A DNA stretch of 64,000 nt. It comes from Isoetes taiwanensis (lineage: Eukaryota > Streptophyta > Lycopodiopsida > Isoetales > Isoetaceae). Positions 23,456 through 34,600 of this stretch are shown piece after piece. The position numbers were made by a program, and so were the translations under genes. Position 1 is the first letter of the stretch. Every line of letters starts with the position of its first letter. The notes beneath the pieces are model-generated. The model saw nothing but the letters and a program-made list of their open reading frames with translations, ran no database searches and was not told the DNA's origin. Location: the NCBI GenBank assembly GCA_021234155.1, contig JAJEKV010000132.1, forward strand, positions 312,001-376,000, given 5' to 3'.

Positions 23456-24028
23456 TTAAAGAAGACTGTTCATTTGTATATTTCTGATGACAGAAATCAT
23501 GATACACATTTTGTGCAGCATGCATTTAAGCTTCATCTGAAATGGCTGAAAGAGAGTGGTGGATCTCATGCACATTATCATATTGTGTGGTCTAATGATT
23601 GTGCTCCACAATACAAGTCCAAAAGAAATTTATATTTCATTACCAGGTACCATGTTGGATATAGTATTCGTTTACAATGGAGTTACCGGTTTGGGACATG
23701 GAAAAGGTGAACATGATAGAGAATCTGCCAAGGCCAAGCAGGTACTTGCAGCCGAATAGTTACAAGAACATGGAATAGAGAAATATGCCATACTATATCC
23801 TTCTTTGAAAGAAAGTGAAGTTTGTTTTGCAACAAAATGTGACAAAAATTATCATCATACAGGTGAAACAGTCATATCAGCCTACTACTATAAAAAATTG
23901 CCTAGTTGTCACTACAAGTGTAAGTTCTTGGATGACAAAGAACTTCTTGTACCTTCAAAGTCTGTTATTGGAGCAAAGTTTGCAATGCCAAAAGTTCAAT
24001 TCCCAAGTTTAAATAGAATAGAATAGAA
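23456..24028 (+). pseudogene. Fragment of a transposase-like protein with WSNDCAPQYKS and GHGKGEHD
   Basis: Two frames joined by a shift near 23650 give one protein. First comes HFVQHAFKLHLKWLKE, then HYHIVWSNDCAPQYKSK and YFITRYH; next GLGHGKGEHDRESAKAKQVL and, after a TAG, EHGIEKYAILYPSL and more. The pairing of a W-S-D/N-x-C-A-x-Q-[YF]-K-S block with a GHGKGEHD block recurs in many eukaryotic repeat-encoded proteins of transposase-like character; I cannot name the superfamily with certainty. It is incomplete at both ends and ends at a GAATA microsatellite. Confidence 0.5.
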
Positions 24029-24046
24029 TAGAATAGAATCGAATAG
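24008..24046 (+). repeat. (AATAG)n microsatellite
   Basis: About seven units of AATAG with one variant (AATCG). It directly precedes the shared TTTTAACGT.C.CGGAGAC repeat tail and fits a SINE 3' tail on the minus strand. Confidence 0.85.
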
Positions 24047-24135
24047 ATTTTTTAACGTTCGCGGAGACTAATAGACCATGGAACCCATACAATGGGCTAG
24101 AACGACCCAAAACATCAGCAAACATAATAGAAATA
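24047..24135 (-). mobile_element. SINE-like 3' tail, copy 1
   Basis: On the minus strand the sequence ends TTAGTCTCCGCGAACGTTAAAA followed by the pentanucleotide tail. The same terminal block occurs at about 24874, 25561 and 26164. No pol III boxes were found for this copy. Confidence 0.45.
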
Positions 24136-24840
24136 TTATAACGCTTATGCAAAACCTAGATGAAATTGTGACTATGACTACATGTATATGGCACTTGAAT
24201 GACACAACCACCACATATACATATCATACTACTTGTTACATTAATATCACTTGATTGGCACAAGCACCACATATACATGTTAGAATGCATGTCATTTCCA
24301 TGGCACTTAAATCGTGAATGCATACCACTTAGAACACATATGAATGGCACAACCAAGTTACATATATGTCAGAATGCATGTCACTTAAATGGCAGCTGAA
24401 TGACATAAACATATCAGGCAAACTACACTTAAATGACAAATATTTTGACCACACTAAAATGGCACAGAAAAGGCAAAGGATAAAGGACATAAATTTGCAC
24501 AAATGGTACACATCAAAAGTGCCATTTGTATATGTAAAAAATAACACTTATTTGTGCCATTTATATCTATTTTTATATCTTTATGCAAATAACCACAAAC
24601 CAAAAGTCCCTTAATGGATAAAGAGAAGAACAACAAAATGTTGTTTTAGAATAGCTCTTAGAAATAAAAAAACGGCCATTTGTTGATATTTCTTGATAGA
24701 TTGTGCAAAAAGGATTCAATAACAAGAGCGATGCAACAATAGCATTAAACAAAGCATTACTCCACTCAAGCTCGAACAACAAACTTGGAAGATGCTCGAA
24801 ACCCTAGATTGGCATTTTTGTGCAAAGGTGCTAAAAAAAA
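24136..24840. other. AT-rich region with degenerate repeats
   Basis: Between about 24180 and 24440 a loose motif (CACATATACATGT, AGAATGCATGTCA, TGGCACTTAAAT) recurs several times at irregular spacing, like a decayed satellite. No gene is seen. Confidence 0.35.
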
Positions 24841-24845
24841 GTTAA

Positions 24846-25165
24846 AAGGAAGGAAGGAAGGAAGGAAGGTACTTTTTATCGTCCACGGAGACCAATCGGT
24901 CTATGGGACCCAATAAAAACGCGACAAGCGGATTCTTGCCGGATTAAAAATCCCGCCCGGAAGGGTTTTCGAGGAAAAAACCGTGGCGACAATCGGCCCT
25001 GGCCCGACAAAAGCTAATGCTAATCATATAAAATGCGAAACATCCCAATATATCTGGTCATGCACCACCCCGTAGTGCCTAGTCGGTGGACTGGCCCGGT
25101 GGGGGCAAAAGGTGACTCTCGCAGGTCCGATTACCTCTGGATGTATGACCCCGAGGCGCGATCGA
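24846..25165 (-). mobile_element. SINE-like repeat, copy 2, with an AAGG tail
   Basis: An (AAGG)n run at 24848-24869 is followed by the shared block GTCCACGGAGACCAATCGGT. Read on the minus strand this is a 3' end GATTGGTCTCCGTGGACGAT plus tail. The body to about 25165 is unusually GC-rich for its surroundings and has no coding frame. Its head does not resemble that of copy 3. Confidence 0.45.
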
Positions 25166-25544
25166 CCGGTAGAAAAGAAAAAGCAAAAAAGAAAAAGGTA
25201 GAAAAGGAATAGGGGAAAAAAAAAGGAAATAGAAAAGGGATGGGAAGAAAGGAAAGGGAAAATGAAAAAAAAAAAAGTAAAAAGGGAAAAAAAGGCAAAA
25301 AAGGGAGGAGGGGGAAATGAAAAGTAAAACAAAGGGAGAAAAGATAAAAAAAGAGGAAAAAAGAGGGAAAACAAGGAGGAAAGAAAAAGGAAAAAAAGGG
25401 GAGAGGGATTCAATTGAATTGGATGGAAAAAAAAAGAAAAAATTGAAGAAAAAAGGAAAATGCTAAAAAGAAAAAAAAGGAGAAGAGAAAAAAGGGGAAG
25501 AAAGAAAAATAGAAAAAGGTAATAGAAAAAATAAAAAGTTAAGA
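25166..25544. repeat. Purine-rich (A/G) low-complexity tract
   Basis: Almost pure A and G on the + strand over nearly 380 bases. The minus-strand 'ORF' of Phe, Ser and Leu across it is a composition artefact. Confidence 0.9.
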
Positions 25545-25690
25545 AGATAGATAGATATTATTTTAACGTCCACGAGACTCTACAACAAACCATTGGATGG
25601 TTCTAAATATAACGCGACTTTGGGTGATTTCGAACTCGAGATATACGTGTTCTAGGACTAGTATGTTACCACTAGACCAAAGGCCCAGCT
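25545..25690 (-). mobile_element. tRNA-derived SINE with A and B boxes
   Basis: On the minus strand the 5' head has TGGTCTAGTGGTAA (complement of about 25666-25679), matching a pol III A box. About 30 bases on it has GAGTTCGAAATC (complement of 25626-25637), matching a B box. The body ends GTCTCGTGGACGTTAAAA followed by an (ATCT)n-like tail at about 25545-25558. Order, spacing and tail are those of a tRNA-related SINE. Confidence 0.72.
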
Positions 25691-26002
25691 AAAAATAAAA
25701 AAAGAAAAAGAAAGAAAGAAGAAAAAAATAAAAGCGAAACAAGAAATAGTTAAAGAAAAGCAACAAAAAGGAAGCAAAGGAGAGAAAAAATGAGATAAAT
25801 TTGCACAAACCTCTTGTAAGTTATAGCTCAGCAACGCTGGGCTTGGTTTCTAGTAAGATGATAAAGATGAGATTTAAAAATCTTATGTCCGCCTCTTCTA
25901 ATACTTTTTTAAACCATGCAACTTTTAGAAAAATATAAAACATGACATTCTTTATGTTAGAGTTAGAGATATGATAATAGTTCCTTGATCATGATGCTGA
26001 TA
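25691..26002. other. Purine-rich tract and 3' flank of sulfite oxidase
   Basis: 25700-25800 is again A/G-rich. The remainder is AT-rich 3' flanking sequence of the minus-strand gene. Confidence 0.4.
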
Positions 26003-29000
26003 TTACATCCTATGTCTCAAGGGTGCGCTTGGTTCAACATATACTTTGATTTTATGCCATGAATTATTCAAAACTCCTCGCAAGTTCCAAATACTCTTGA
26101 CATCTTGGGTTGCACATTTCTTTGAGGTGTCCACCTAAAATGAAAATAGAACATCTGAGAGATTTTTAACATCCACGGAGACCAATTAATTTGTAAGCGA
26201 GAGGGCAAAGGAGAGATAATTTTAATACTCACAGCTTTGGCAATTATTGTGGTAGTTGCATTTAATACAATTGGAAGTTCCCATAGAACCCATGCCCATC
26301 TAGCATTAGATACATCGTCCCCAACATAAGAATCAAACATCTTTTGAAATCGTTTTGCTTCTACCCATGTTTTCCATCATCGATTGAAACATCTACTCGT
26401 TCTACCCCGCGTCCTCCTCCACTTACAGCATAACCTTGCAAAACAACCTGTAAAGGTTATCAGGAGTTGGAAGTCTTAAATGGACCCACACATGTTGACA
26501 CTGTCTTGCATAACAATGATATGCTCCAAACTATCAATAAAGAAGGGTGATAGAGATAAACCTCACTCCCTTGTTTCAACAGTATTCCTTCATGTGGACT
26601 ACAAATTGCACACTACAAAACAAAATAAGTAATATTAGGCAATTGTATATATAGATCAAGTTGGTCTTAAGAAATTCCTCCTACATTCTTTCTTGCTAAT
26701 TTTTTTTGTCGATGTATCATGCTTGCTCTTGAAATGCACGACGACATGTTTAGAGTATTTAGTAGTCTCGCATTTCATCATGAGAAGGAAGCTAATATTC
26801 ATTTGACATTATGAAGTAATTGCCCGAAGTTATGCGTGAACCCATTCTCTTTAGATAAAGAAGGCTGAAACATGAGCTTCTCCTATCACTAAACTCTCTG
26901 ATTTTTTCTTTCCTTTCCAAGATGGGATTGTGAAATTACATGATAATCAACTTGGAGCTGCTAAACCATGATAATTATGTCATATGCCTTTTCCCAATTA
27001 TTGGACCAAAATTGGCTTTTTATAACCAAATCAGCCTTTTACAACCAACTAGTGGACTGACGAAAATGTGTTCTATTCTAATTGGTGTGCGTACATTGCA
27101 TGAGCGCTCTTCTCTGGGGTTTGTGGAGTATGGGGTTTGTGTAGGAGGGGGCAGGGACCTAGGGTCCTACCTGTATAGGAAAATCCATTAGGGGTCGTCG
27201 TGTGTACCAATCAATATTATGCCAATCCACAGTTGGTGGAAACATCTTATAGTCTTTTTGCATAAAAAAACCCTGCTATAGAATGAATCACTTAGAAATT
27301 TGTCCAATTAAAGAAAAGAAATAAAATAAAATGATGTTAAAGATAACCTGGCTTTCCTCCTCCTTGACGAGAATTGAAGCCAACCATTTAAGAGGCGTGC
27401 CCCAATAACACGGGAACCACAACACATAAAGGGATATCCATGGTCTCTATTAAGCTCCTACAAGTATGACGACAATTACTACTTTGCACAATAGATATAA
27501 CAATAAACTCATACATACTTGTCCGTTCATTTCATACGCTAGTAAAACATCATCAGCTGGTGTAGTAGCTTGTATTAAAGGTACTGATGCTTTGTATGGT
27601 CCTCCATTTTCTTCCTACATTTAGAATCAACTTGTTAACAAAAAATAGATAAAGACATTACTAGATTTATTGCATTAAAGAGCAAAGCTAGCACTCTTGT
27701 CTATAACTAGTCCTTCAAATCTTGAAAATGCAATCCCCTCCTTACCCCCGCCTTTTGCCATGGCCTATTGAAGATTAATGTTCAAACTATAGGGTAAACA
27801 TTTCTTGAGGATTGACATGCAAGCTATTAGTCTATTGAAGATTGATCAAATTATAGGCTAAGTATAAGTAACACTGACATGCAAGCATGGCAAATTGCCA
27901 ATGTCATGCAGATCTCATTGCCAATGGCCCTTAACTTGCGATACTTCTTTTAGTGATCTCATTCAAAAGTTTATTTAACAAGGCGTCAAAGTCAAGATGC
28001 TATGGATTGCTCCTAGTTAGTGTAATACATGCTTAGGTCGCTTAAAAACTGAAGGATATTGTGCTAGATTGGATATCACATACGATGGAAAGATGCAAGA
28101 AATGGGAGAGGTCTTGGATAACTCAAACTATGAATTTGGAATTGGGACGGGAACTCAAACAAAGAAATATAAAACAAAAAGATAAGTTCTTAGTGCTTAC
28201 TTCAAAAGGAGGGGGTATAGAACCTAATCTCTATATCTAATTTGATTAACTCACATCGATATTTGAAAAAACAAGATAAAAAGCATAACAAAAGCAAAAC
28301 TGAAAGATATAACTTACAGGGCAAGCATCAACGCTAATGAACTCGACGTATCTACCTCCAAGGGTAGAAACATAAGTGTGCAGAGGTACACCAGCATGAT
28401 TGAGCACATCCAGAAAGTCGTGCTCCTCCCCAAACACCCTAATCATGATACGTTTTCGATCATGACTAGCATCTTTATAGCTTAAAAGTACCAAGAATAG
28501 CTAATAAAATATTATATCATACCGTTGCCAAGAGCACCTATTCCCCAACCAACTCCTTTTACAGTCCTTACATTGCTCATAGCTGTCCTACGATTACCTG
28601 CACACTATAAAACAAGTAAAAACTTTCATAAGATTGAGATGGACAAAAGACAAATAGATAGAAGGCCATGGCTGAAATAAATAGATAAGTAGATAATAAA
28701 ATGGAGATGGATTTTAAATTTATTGTCCCATCAATGAACCAATTTTGTTATCCACAAAAGCTATGTAGGCTAACCTATAGAAACAAACAATACAATATAG
28801 ACATATCACCATGCACACCCACACGCACTCATGTAGAAGAAAGGAGGACCTGTAAAGTGGCTATGATTTCATGCTTTGGAAATCTCCTGCAATGCAAAAC
28901 ATGAAACCATGAGTTTCCCTTTCAAAGAAATTTGATACTCTACAATGCAAACTCTAACATACTTGATATCTTCAACGGACAAACTTAAGGGTGTGTTTAT

Positions 29001-29771
29001 TAACCCTCAATCTCCACCTTATACCTATAAGAAGAGAAAACTTACATGTTAGAATAACTTCCAATGATAAAGGGTTGATCACGATGGGGCACCACCGAGG
29101 TAGCAGCGTGCGCCATTGATACTTATTGACAAAAGAAACAAAAGAAAAACAAGCTATCGACAATTGCAATCTTGACCACCTAGATTTGTTTGACACAATA
29201 AGAAAAGCTTAAGCATTTATTTTGTTATGTCTCAAACTATCAACAAGAAAAGATAATGAAATGACAACAATAACAACAAACAACAAACAACAATATGATG
29301 TTATTGAGTTCGCAGAATAGTACTCTGATGGATCATCGAGGATAGGTATAGGTCCATGATTACGCTTGAAAAACAACTCTGTTGGCGTAATAAAAGATGA
29401 TACAAGTGGTGCTGGTGGCGGCTCGGCATTGAAAGGTTCCTAGAATCAAAAAATGAATTGAATGAATGGAACTGAATTGAACCAATCTTTATATTCCTAG
29501 AATCAAAAAATGAATTGAATTGAATGGAACTGAATTGAACCAATCTTTATGAACTGTACATTGCACTAAACTCCAAGAGTTCACTATGTGTATGATGAAG
29601 TTCTTAAGAATTGTGATATATGTTGCACATGTCAACACATACAATTTCTCTATAACTGTGTATATTAAAAACAGAGTCTCTAAAAAGCAAATGCACCTTA
29701 TGATTGATAATAAATGCCGGATTTCGCAGTGGCTCTGCACTGTAATCTGTAGGTCCTTTCAGCCCACCCAT
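26003..29771 (-). CDS. SOX: Sulfite oxidase (molybdenum cofactor enzyme), twelve exons, with several 1-base frame disruptions
   Basis: Plant sulfite oxidase oxidises sulfite to sulfate with O2 in peroxisomes. Exons: 29771-29697, 29439-29324, 29024-28963, 28886-28850, 28604-28523, about 28435-28318, 27614-27519, 27457-27348, 27272-27171, 26612-26562, 26447-26233 and 26134-26003. It starts [18 protein letters not shown]. Moco-domain blocks include [22 protein letters not shown] (Cys is the expected Mo ligand), [29 protein letters not shown] and NRDHGYP. Next come [40 protein letters not shown] and [16 protein letters not shown]. Splice sites are intact. The frame breaks by one base in exon 3 (G lost), exon 6 (G gained twice), exon 8 (C gained, G and A lost) and the GKTW block of exon 11 (A lost). 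The C-terminus, PLRHRM, lacks the usual SNL/SKL peroxisomal signal. Either a young pseudogene or an intact gene with sequence errors. Confidence 0.9.
26150..26205 (-). mobile_element. SINE-like 3' tail, copy 4, in the last sulfite oxidase intron
   Basis: TTTTTAACATCCACGGAGAC (from 26162) is the same terminal block as the other three copies. It sits in the intron between the last two exons, in the same orientation as the gene. Only the tail is recognisable. Confidence 0.45.
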
Positions 29772-30766
29772 GCCTTTAAAACGCACGCCATTTGCAAATG
29801 AGCAACCAAATATACTTGGAAGCAAAACAGCTTATAATGAAAAAGATGATACGAGGGAAAAGATTCTTCCTTTTGTTGGATACATGCAAAATAAAGGACC
29901 TGCCACAAAAAAAATGATGAACAGAATTGAGAACTTACTTTTTGAGTGTGACGATGCTGCTTGATTCCGGCAGCAATGCTTATAAGCGGCGATGGAGATG
30001 CTAGGAACATTCTCCCACAGAAACGGCGGCAATGGTGGCGGTAAGCGTAAAATTAATTTAATGGGTTTCGTGTGCCCCAAGTAGCCGCCACTTCCAGTTT
30101 TTTTTTTATCCTCTCCATTTCCTTTGTTTTCCGCCCCTTTTTTTTTGGAAGTGGGTTGATAGAATATGCCTTTCTTTGATGCCTCTGTCCATTCCTTTGC
30201 ATATCTCAAAGAGGGCTTTTTGCATAACAAGGATCTGGAGCATCGGAGGTATGAGACCTAAATCTGCTGCAAAATTTCATTGATTTCTCTCAAGGGTTGA
30301 GGCCAGATTGTTGCATTAGTGGGTTATTTAATGCTTCAGCTTATGGAGAAGCCTCTTTGGTGCTTTGAGACAGTTACTTGTGGCAGATGGTTTGTGTATC
30401 AGTGGTTTTGTTTATAGTAGTGAGTTGCTACATTGCATATCCATGGCAGATATTCACGCTCATGTATTCATATTTGTTTGTCAATGTACAGATGGTATGT
30501 TATTCTGATCTGTTGAGAGTGGACATACATAGCAGTAGAAATGTAGTCTGCTATGTTGACCTCTCTAATGGCCTGCAAATTATACGGTGACACAGATAAT
30601 GCAGAAAGGAAAAAGATGATGTGCTATATCATTCATGATTGGTGCTATATATGGCCTGACGTACAGTTACCTGATCAAAGAAAAACATTTATGGATTTAA
30701 GAGCATGCTCAGCAATTGTGATGAACATTTCATCATCGGTAATACCGTTCTATCTCTGAACCTGAA
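29772..30766. other. Upstream region of sulfite oxidase
   Basis: Probable minus-strand 5' UTR and promoter, with T-rich runs at 30099-30108 and 30138-30148. Short open frames here have no recognisable content. Confidence 0.35.
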
Positions 30767-30891
30767 GCTTTTAAGACTTAGCCTTGCATTTGGCGGGAAG
30801 AACTCTTGCAGTGGGCTCGCCTGAAACTTTGGGCTGTGTATTTGCTTATGCTTTTAAGATTTAGCCTTGCATTTAGCGGAAGAACATGCAG
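30767..30891 (+). repeat. Direct repeat, two copies 82-83 bp apart
   Basis: GCTTTTAAGA.TTAGCCTTGC begins at 30767 and again at 30850, each followed by ATTT.GCGG.AAGAAC, a tandem duplication with few changes. Confidence 0.65.
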
Positions 30892-33240
30892 CAAGATATG
30901 TTGTTTATAAACACCACAGCATAATTGAAATTTGACTCCTCGTTTTTGGGCTTGAAGCTATAAACAACAACAAAATGTCCACAAGCCATCCTTTTAATAA
31001 AGCCATGACAGAGAATTTAAGGGTGCTATATCAAACATGCTAGCTTGGAGGAATCTTACACAACATTCAATAATTTGCTAATATTCTGAGAATTTCAAGA
31101 TTATGCAAATGAGGATGGGATTAGTCCAGATAAAATGGTCTTCCACAGCCAACTGGAGGCATATTCTAGCAAGGCTGCCTTGTTAACAAGGGTGCAGAAT
31201 TCTTCATGAACAACGAGAGTGGATGCATTCCTTATTGAAGTGAGCTTAACCGGATGTCATTGACAAGGCATTAAAAGAAATATCTAGCAATGCATTTAAA
31301 TTGACAGGGCATAAAATAAAGCCAACTCAAGTCATGACAATAAATATGATGGCGTGACGTTAAAATCTCTTCTTCTTCTTCTTCTTATATCTGAACTGAG
31401 ATAGTTTCGAGAACTTTAAAGGTGATAATCACATAATCAGATCAAAATGAGAGTTGAAGGGAATGTACCTAATTGTCATTACGAGGAGATGCATGCAGCT
31501 TCGGCTAGAAGGATCTTTCTAAGAACGTCACCAGGCCATACACGCATTCTCCATTGTTTAGGTCACGTAACAGCGTGAACCATGATCATCGCGATGGCAC
31601 CTCCGTTCAGTACAGAAATTAGAGCCAGAAAAGGGCAAAATAGTCAAAAGGACAGAGTTATAGCGTGAAATATACGATGTAGATAAACCCCTAGAGTGCA
31701 TATGTCTTACCACGATGATTTCTGAATCATGCTTATTTTATCTCGTCTGCTAGAAACATTCATATTCTTGTGCAATTACAACCCCAATTGTCTTGAAATC
31801 CATTTCTTTTTGTGACCTGCAATCAATTCCAGAACCAAATTTAGAGCCAGTATTTCCACTTCCAGTTAAGTAGCACCAACATTGTCCAATAACAACTCAA
31901 TTTCCTTGAAAAGAACTTTTTGTCCTTGAAATTTAGAGCCAACCTTTCCAGTTCTAATGAGCATGACTGATGAGCCTTCTAGAATGAACAGATAAAACCA
32001 GGAAAGGAAGCAAAGGCCTTATTTAAACAGCTATACTTAAAAGCAGCAGCAAATACACAACTCAAAGACTACCGATTCTGGTACATATTATTGTCTGTCT
32101 CATCAAGAGGCAAGGCAGAAATCTGCTCATTTTCCATGGCATCTCCAGTTGAGCGGAGATATAGATTCAAACCGGGGCTAGTGGAAAGTAAAAGGTAGAA
32201 CCTTGCAGTATATCCAGGGCACACAGTTTTGACAGACATACAAACTAGGTAAGATGGGCTGCTTCTTTTTCAGTACACATAAATTAAAGCAAGGCTATAT
32301 CTCCATGTCAAGCCCGACCCTAATCGTCCAAATTCTAACACTTTTATGCCTCATCTAACCAGCACAGGCCACAAAAGGTTGTCATTACATGGACTTATCT
32401 GCCCTCTTTCTTACATGTTTTGCCTCAGCACTTTTATTTCATATGCTACTCGAAGGCACAGCCAATCTTTTGGGATCCTAGTCTAGAAACAATTTCCATG
32501 TGATTATTTACGAAAGCCATAGCTTCGAATTGAGCATTTAATTCAATGCTTGATGCACCAAACGCCAAACAAATGAACGTACTGGCAGTTAGGCTCTTAC
32601 TCATCAAGGTATATCTAGCACTGTTCATCATTTTGCACAGAAGAGTAGCAGATCATGTGAGGAAGGGCATTTTGCACAGAGAAGTACCAGATCATAAAAC
32701 CGGAAAAAAGAAAGAAAGAAAAAAAAAGGGGTTTCAAAAGAAACGTACTTGATGCCGACTTGCTACAGAATAGTCTTGCCGCTGTCTTGGTTCGCCGCAA
32801 GATGTGACTTTTGTTTATGATGATGCGCAATCATCAGTGACTTAGAAGGAATCCGGCAACAGAAACGGAGGTGGATGGCATAAAATGTATATCCACAGGC
32901 GCTTCTCGAGATATTTGAAAGCATATATAAGAAACATGAAAGCAAAATTAAGCACGACTATACTTGAACAGGATCTGTTCTATAGTTCGTACTAGGAACT
33001 ATGCTGAAAATGCATAGACAAATCTCACAACCCGGACGATGAAGTGGAGCCTGCTGGCTTGAGCGCGATTGCCGGTTCTGCTCTTCCTTGTGAAGTGTAG
33101 GCCAATGATGACCGTCACAGTGGTACATTCCTCCACTGCTGAAGGTCAGCAGGCAGTCTGACGGGTTCCCTTTTATTTTTTTATGACCATTAGACCTCCA
33201 TATGTGTTCAAATTTACACATCAAACGCTAACCCCTGGCT
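30892..33240. other. Spacer with minor repeats, no gene seen
   Basis: It contains a CGTGACGTTAAAATC(TTC)n stretch at 31355-31387 that resembles the SINE 3' tail family on the + strand. It also has a direct repeat of CATTTTGCACAGA (32630 and 32668). No exon structure or domain motif could be supported. Confidence 0.35.
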
Positions 33241-34600
33241 CAGTGGGTTCTTAGCATATTCTAAGGATATCTTGGTATATGCCTGGTACATTTTGAAAAC
33301 TGCTCCAAACCTGCTAGAGCCGTATGGCTGGCGGTCATCCCCTCGTTCTTTGGTGAAGCCCTTCTTACCATGTAGCGGTGGCCCAGGAACAAAATCTTTG
33401 GCCCTCTCCTCTAATGCATTAATGCAAGAATTGCATTCGGATCCCCATTAGTCCCTCGAGCTAGAGCCGCATGCGGTGGAACAACATCCACGAAAGCCTC
33501 ATTGCACTTGTTTTGGTCGTTGGGTTTTTACGCCCGTTAGGTTTTCTTGCTTAGAAATTGATTTCCCTGCTTGTAGAAAGGGCTTAATCTATTTCTTTGC
33601 GTTTGCTTGTTTACGCTTCCGGCCCTTGCCCCTTCTTTGCCAGAAATTGCTCTCTAGGAGGAGGATCGAGGAAAAACGAGGGGGGTGAAGGAGCTCTCAA
33701 AGGTGTTGAAGTTGCCGGGTAGATTGATTTGCAAATATTTTGATGCCATTCATGAGCATATTTTTCTTAAGCAATTCACTAGTTGAAAACAAAGGATCGG
33801 TGATTCTGATTTTGCGATAATATAGTTGTTGAGTAGCTAAGCGGTTACAATTCACATCCATTATAGCTATATATCTATTATTCTCTCATGCATTTATTGT
33901 TTGAAAATTTGTCTAACTCATCTTAAAAATCACGAGATTCTTTAGATGTCTATCTTTAGATGCTTTTTGAACTATGGTGAAAAGAAACATCCGCGATTAG
34001 TTGCATTATCACATTAGGAAATATACTTATTTGCTGTAGGATTAATGTATATGGCATTTGTTTGGTGTGCATCCTTAGATGAGTCATCTAGGTTGAACCT
34101 TAGAACTGAGTGAAATGGATTGACAATCCACTCCTCTACAATGCTAATAAAGATGGGACCTGGCTTTGCTCTCTTTTCTAACCCTTAGGGGCTATCTTAA
34201 GAAACACATCCTTTGGACTGCTACTCTTTGGATCATTTGTTCATCCCAAGGTATGTTCCCCAATGTCTTTTTGTTAATGGTAAAGCGAAGAATTAAGTCG
34301 ATCATTTCAAGCAATCTCTCTTTAGTCTATTATCTTACATTTTGAAGATCTTCTTTCGGGTAAAGGCGGCATATCGAGGCGTATCATTTCGGCGGTTGCA
34401 AAAAAAGCACCCACGACCATGGCCCGAGGATGCCATTGTTAAAGGTATCAGCGATATGATTGATGTCAACCCACCTAGAGGGACCGAGGAGATTTCCCAC
34501 TGAAGAAATGCAATTATGTAATTGGCTCTTTGGTCACTTTGGCGAGGTAGTATCAATTTTTTACTCACTCCTCCTTAGTGTCAGATAATTTTTTTGCCTT
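33241..34600. other. Spacer, no feature supported
   Basis: Several short open frames exist but none shows a motif or a domain-like composition. Decayed transposon sequence is possible. Confidence 0.3.

Noticed and set aside
25024-25413. 129-residue minus-strand ORF made mostly of Phe, Leu, Ser and Pro
   Set aside because: It is the complement of a purine-rich tract; composition explains the open frame.
29301-29543. Minus-strand ORF with two similar FNSFFDSRN repeats, as a novel repeat protein
   Set aside because: It spans a sulfite oxidase exon and its intron in another frame; the repeat is a short duplicated AATTGAATGAATGG-type sequence in the intron.
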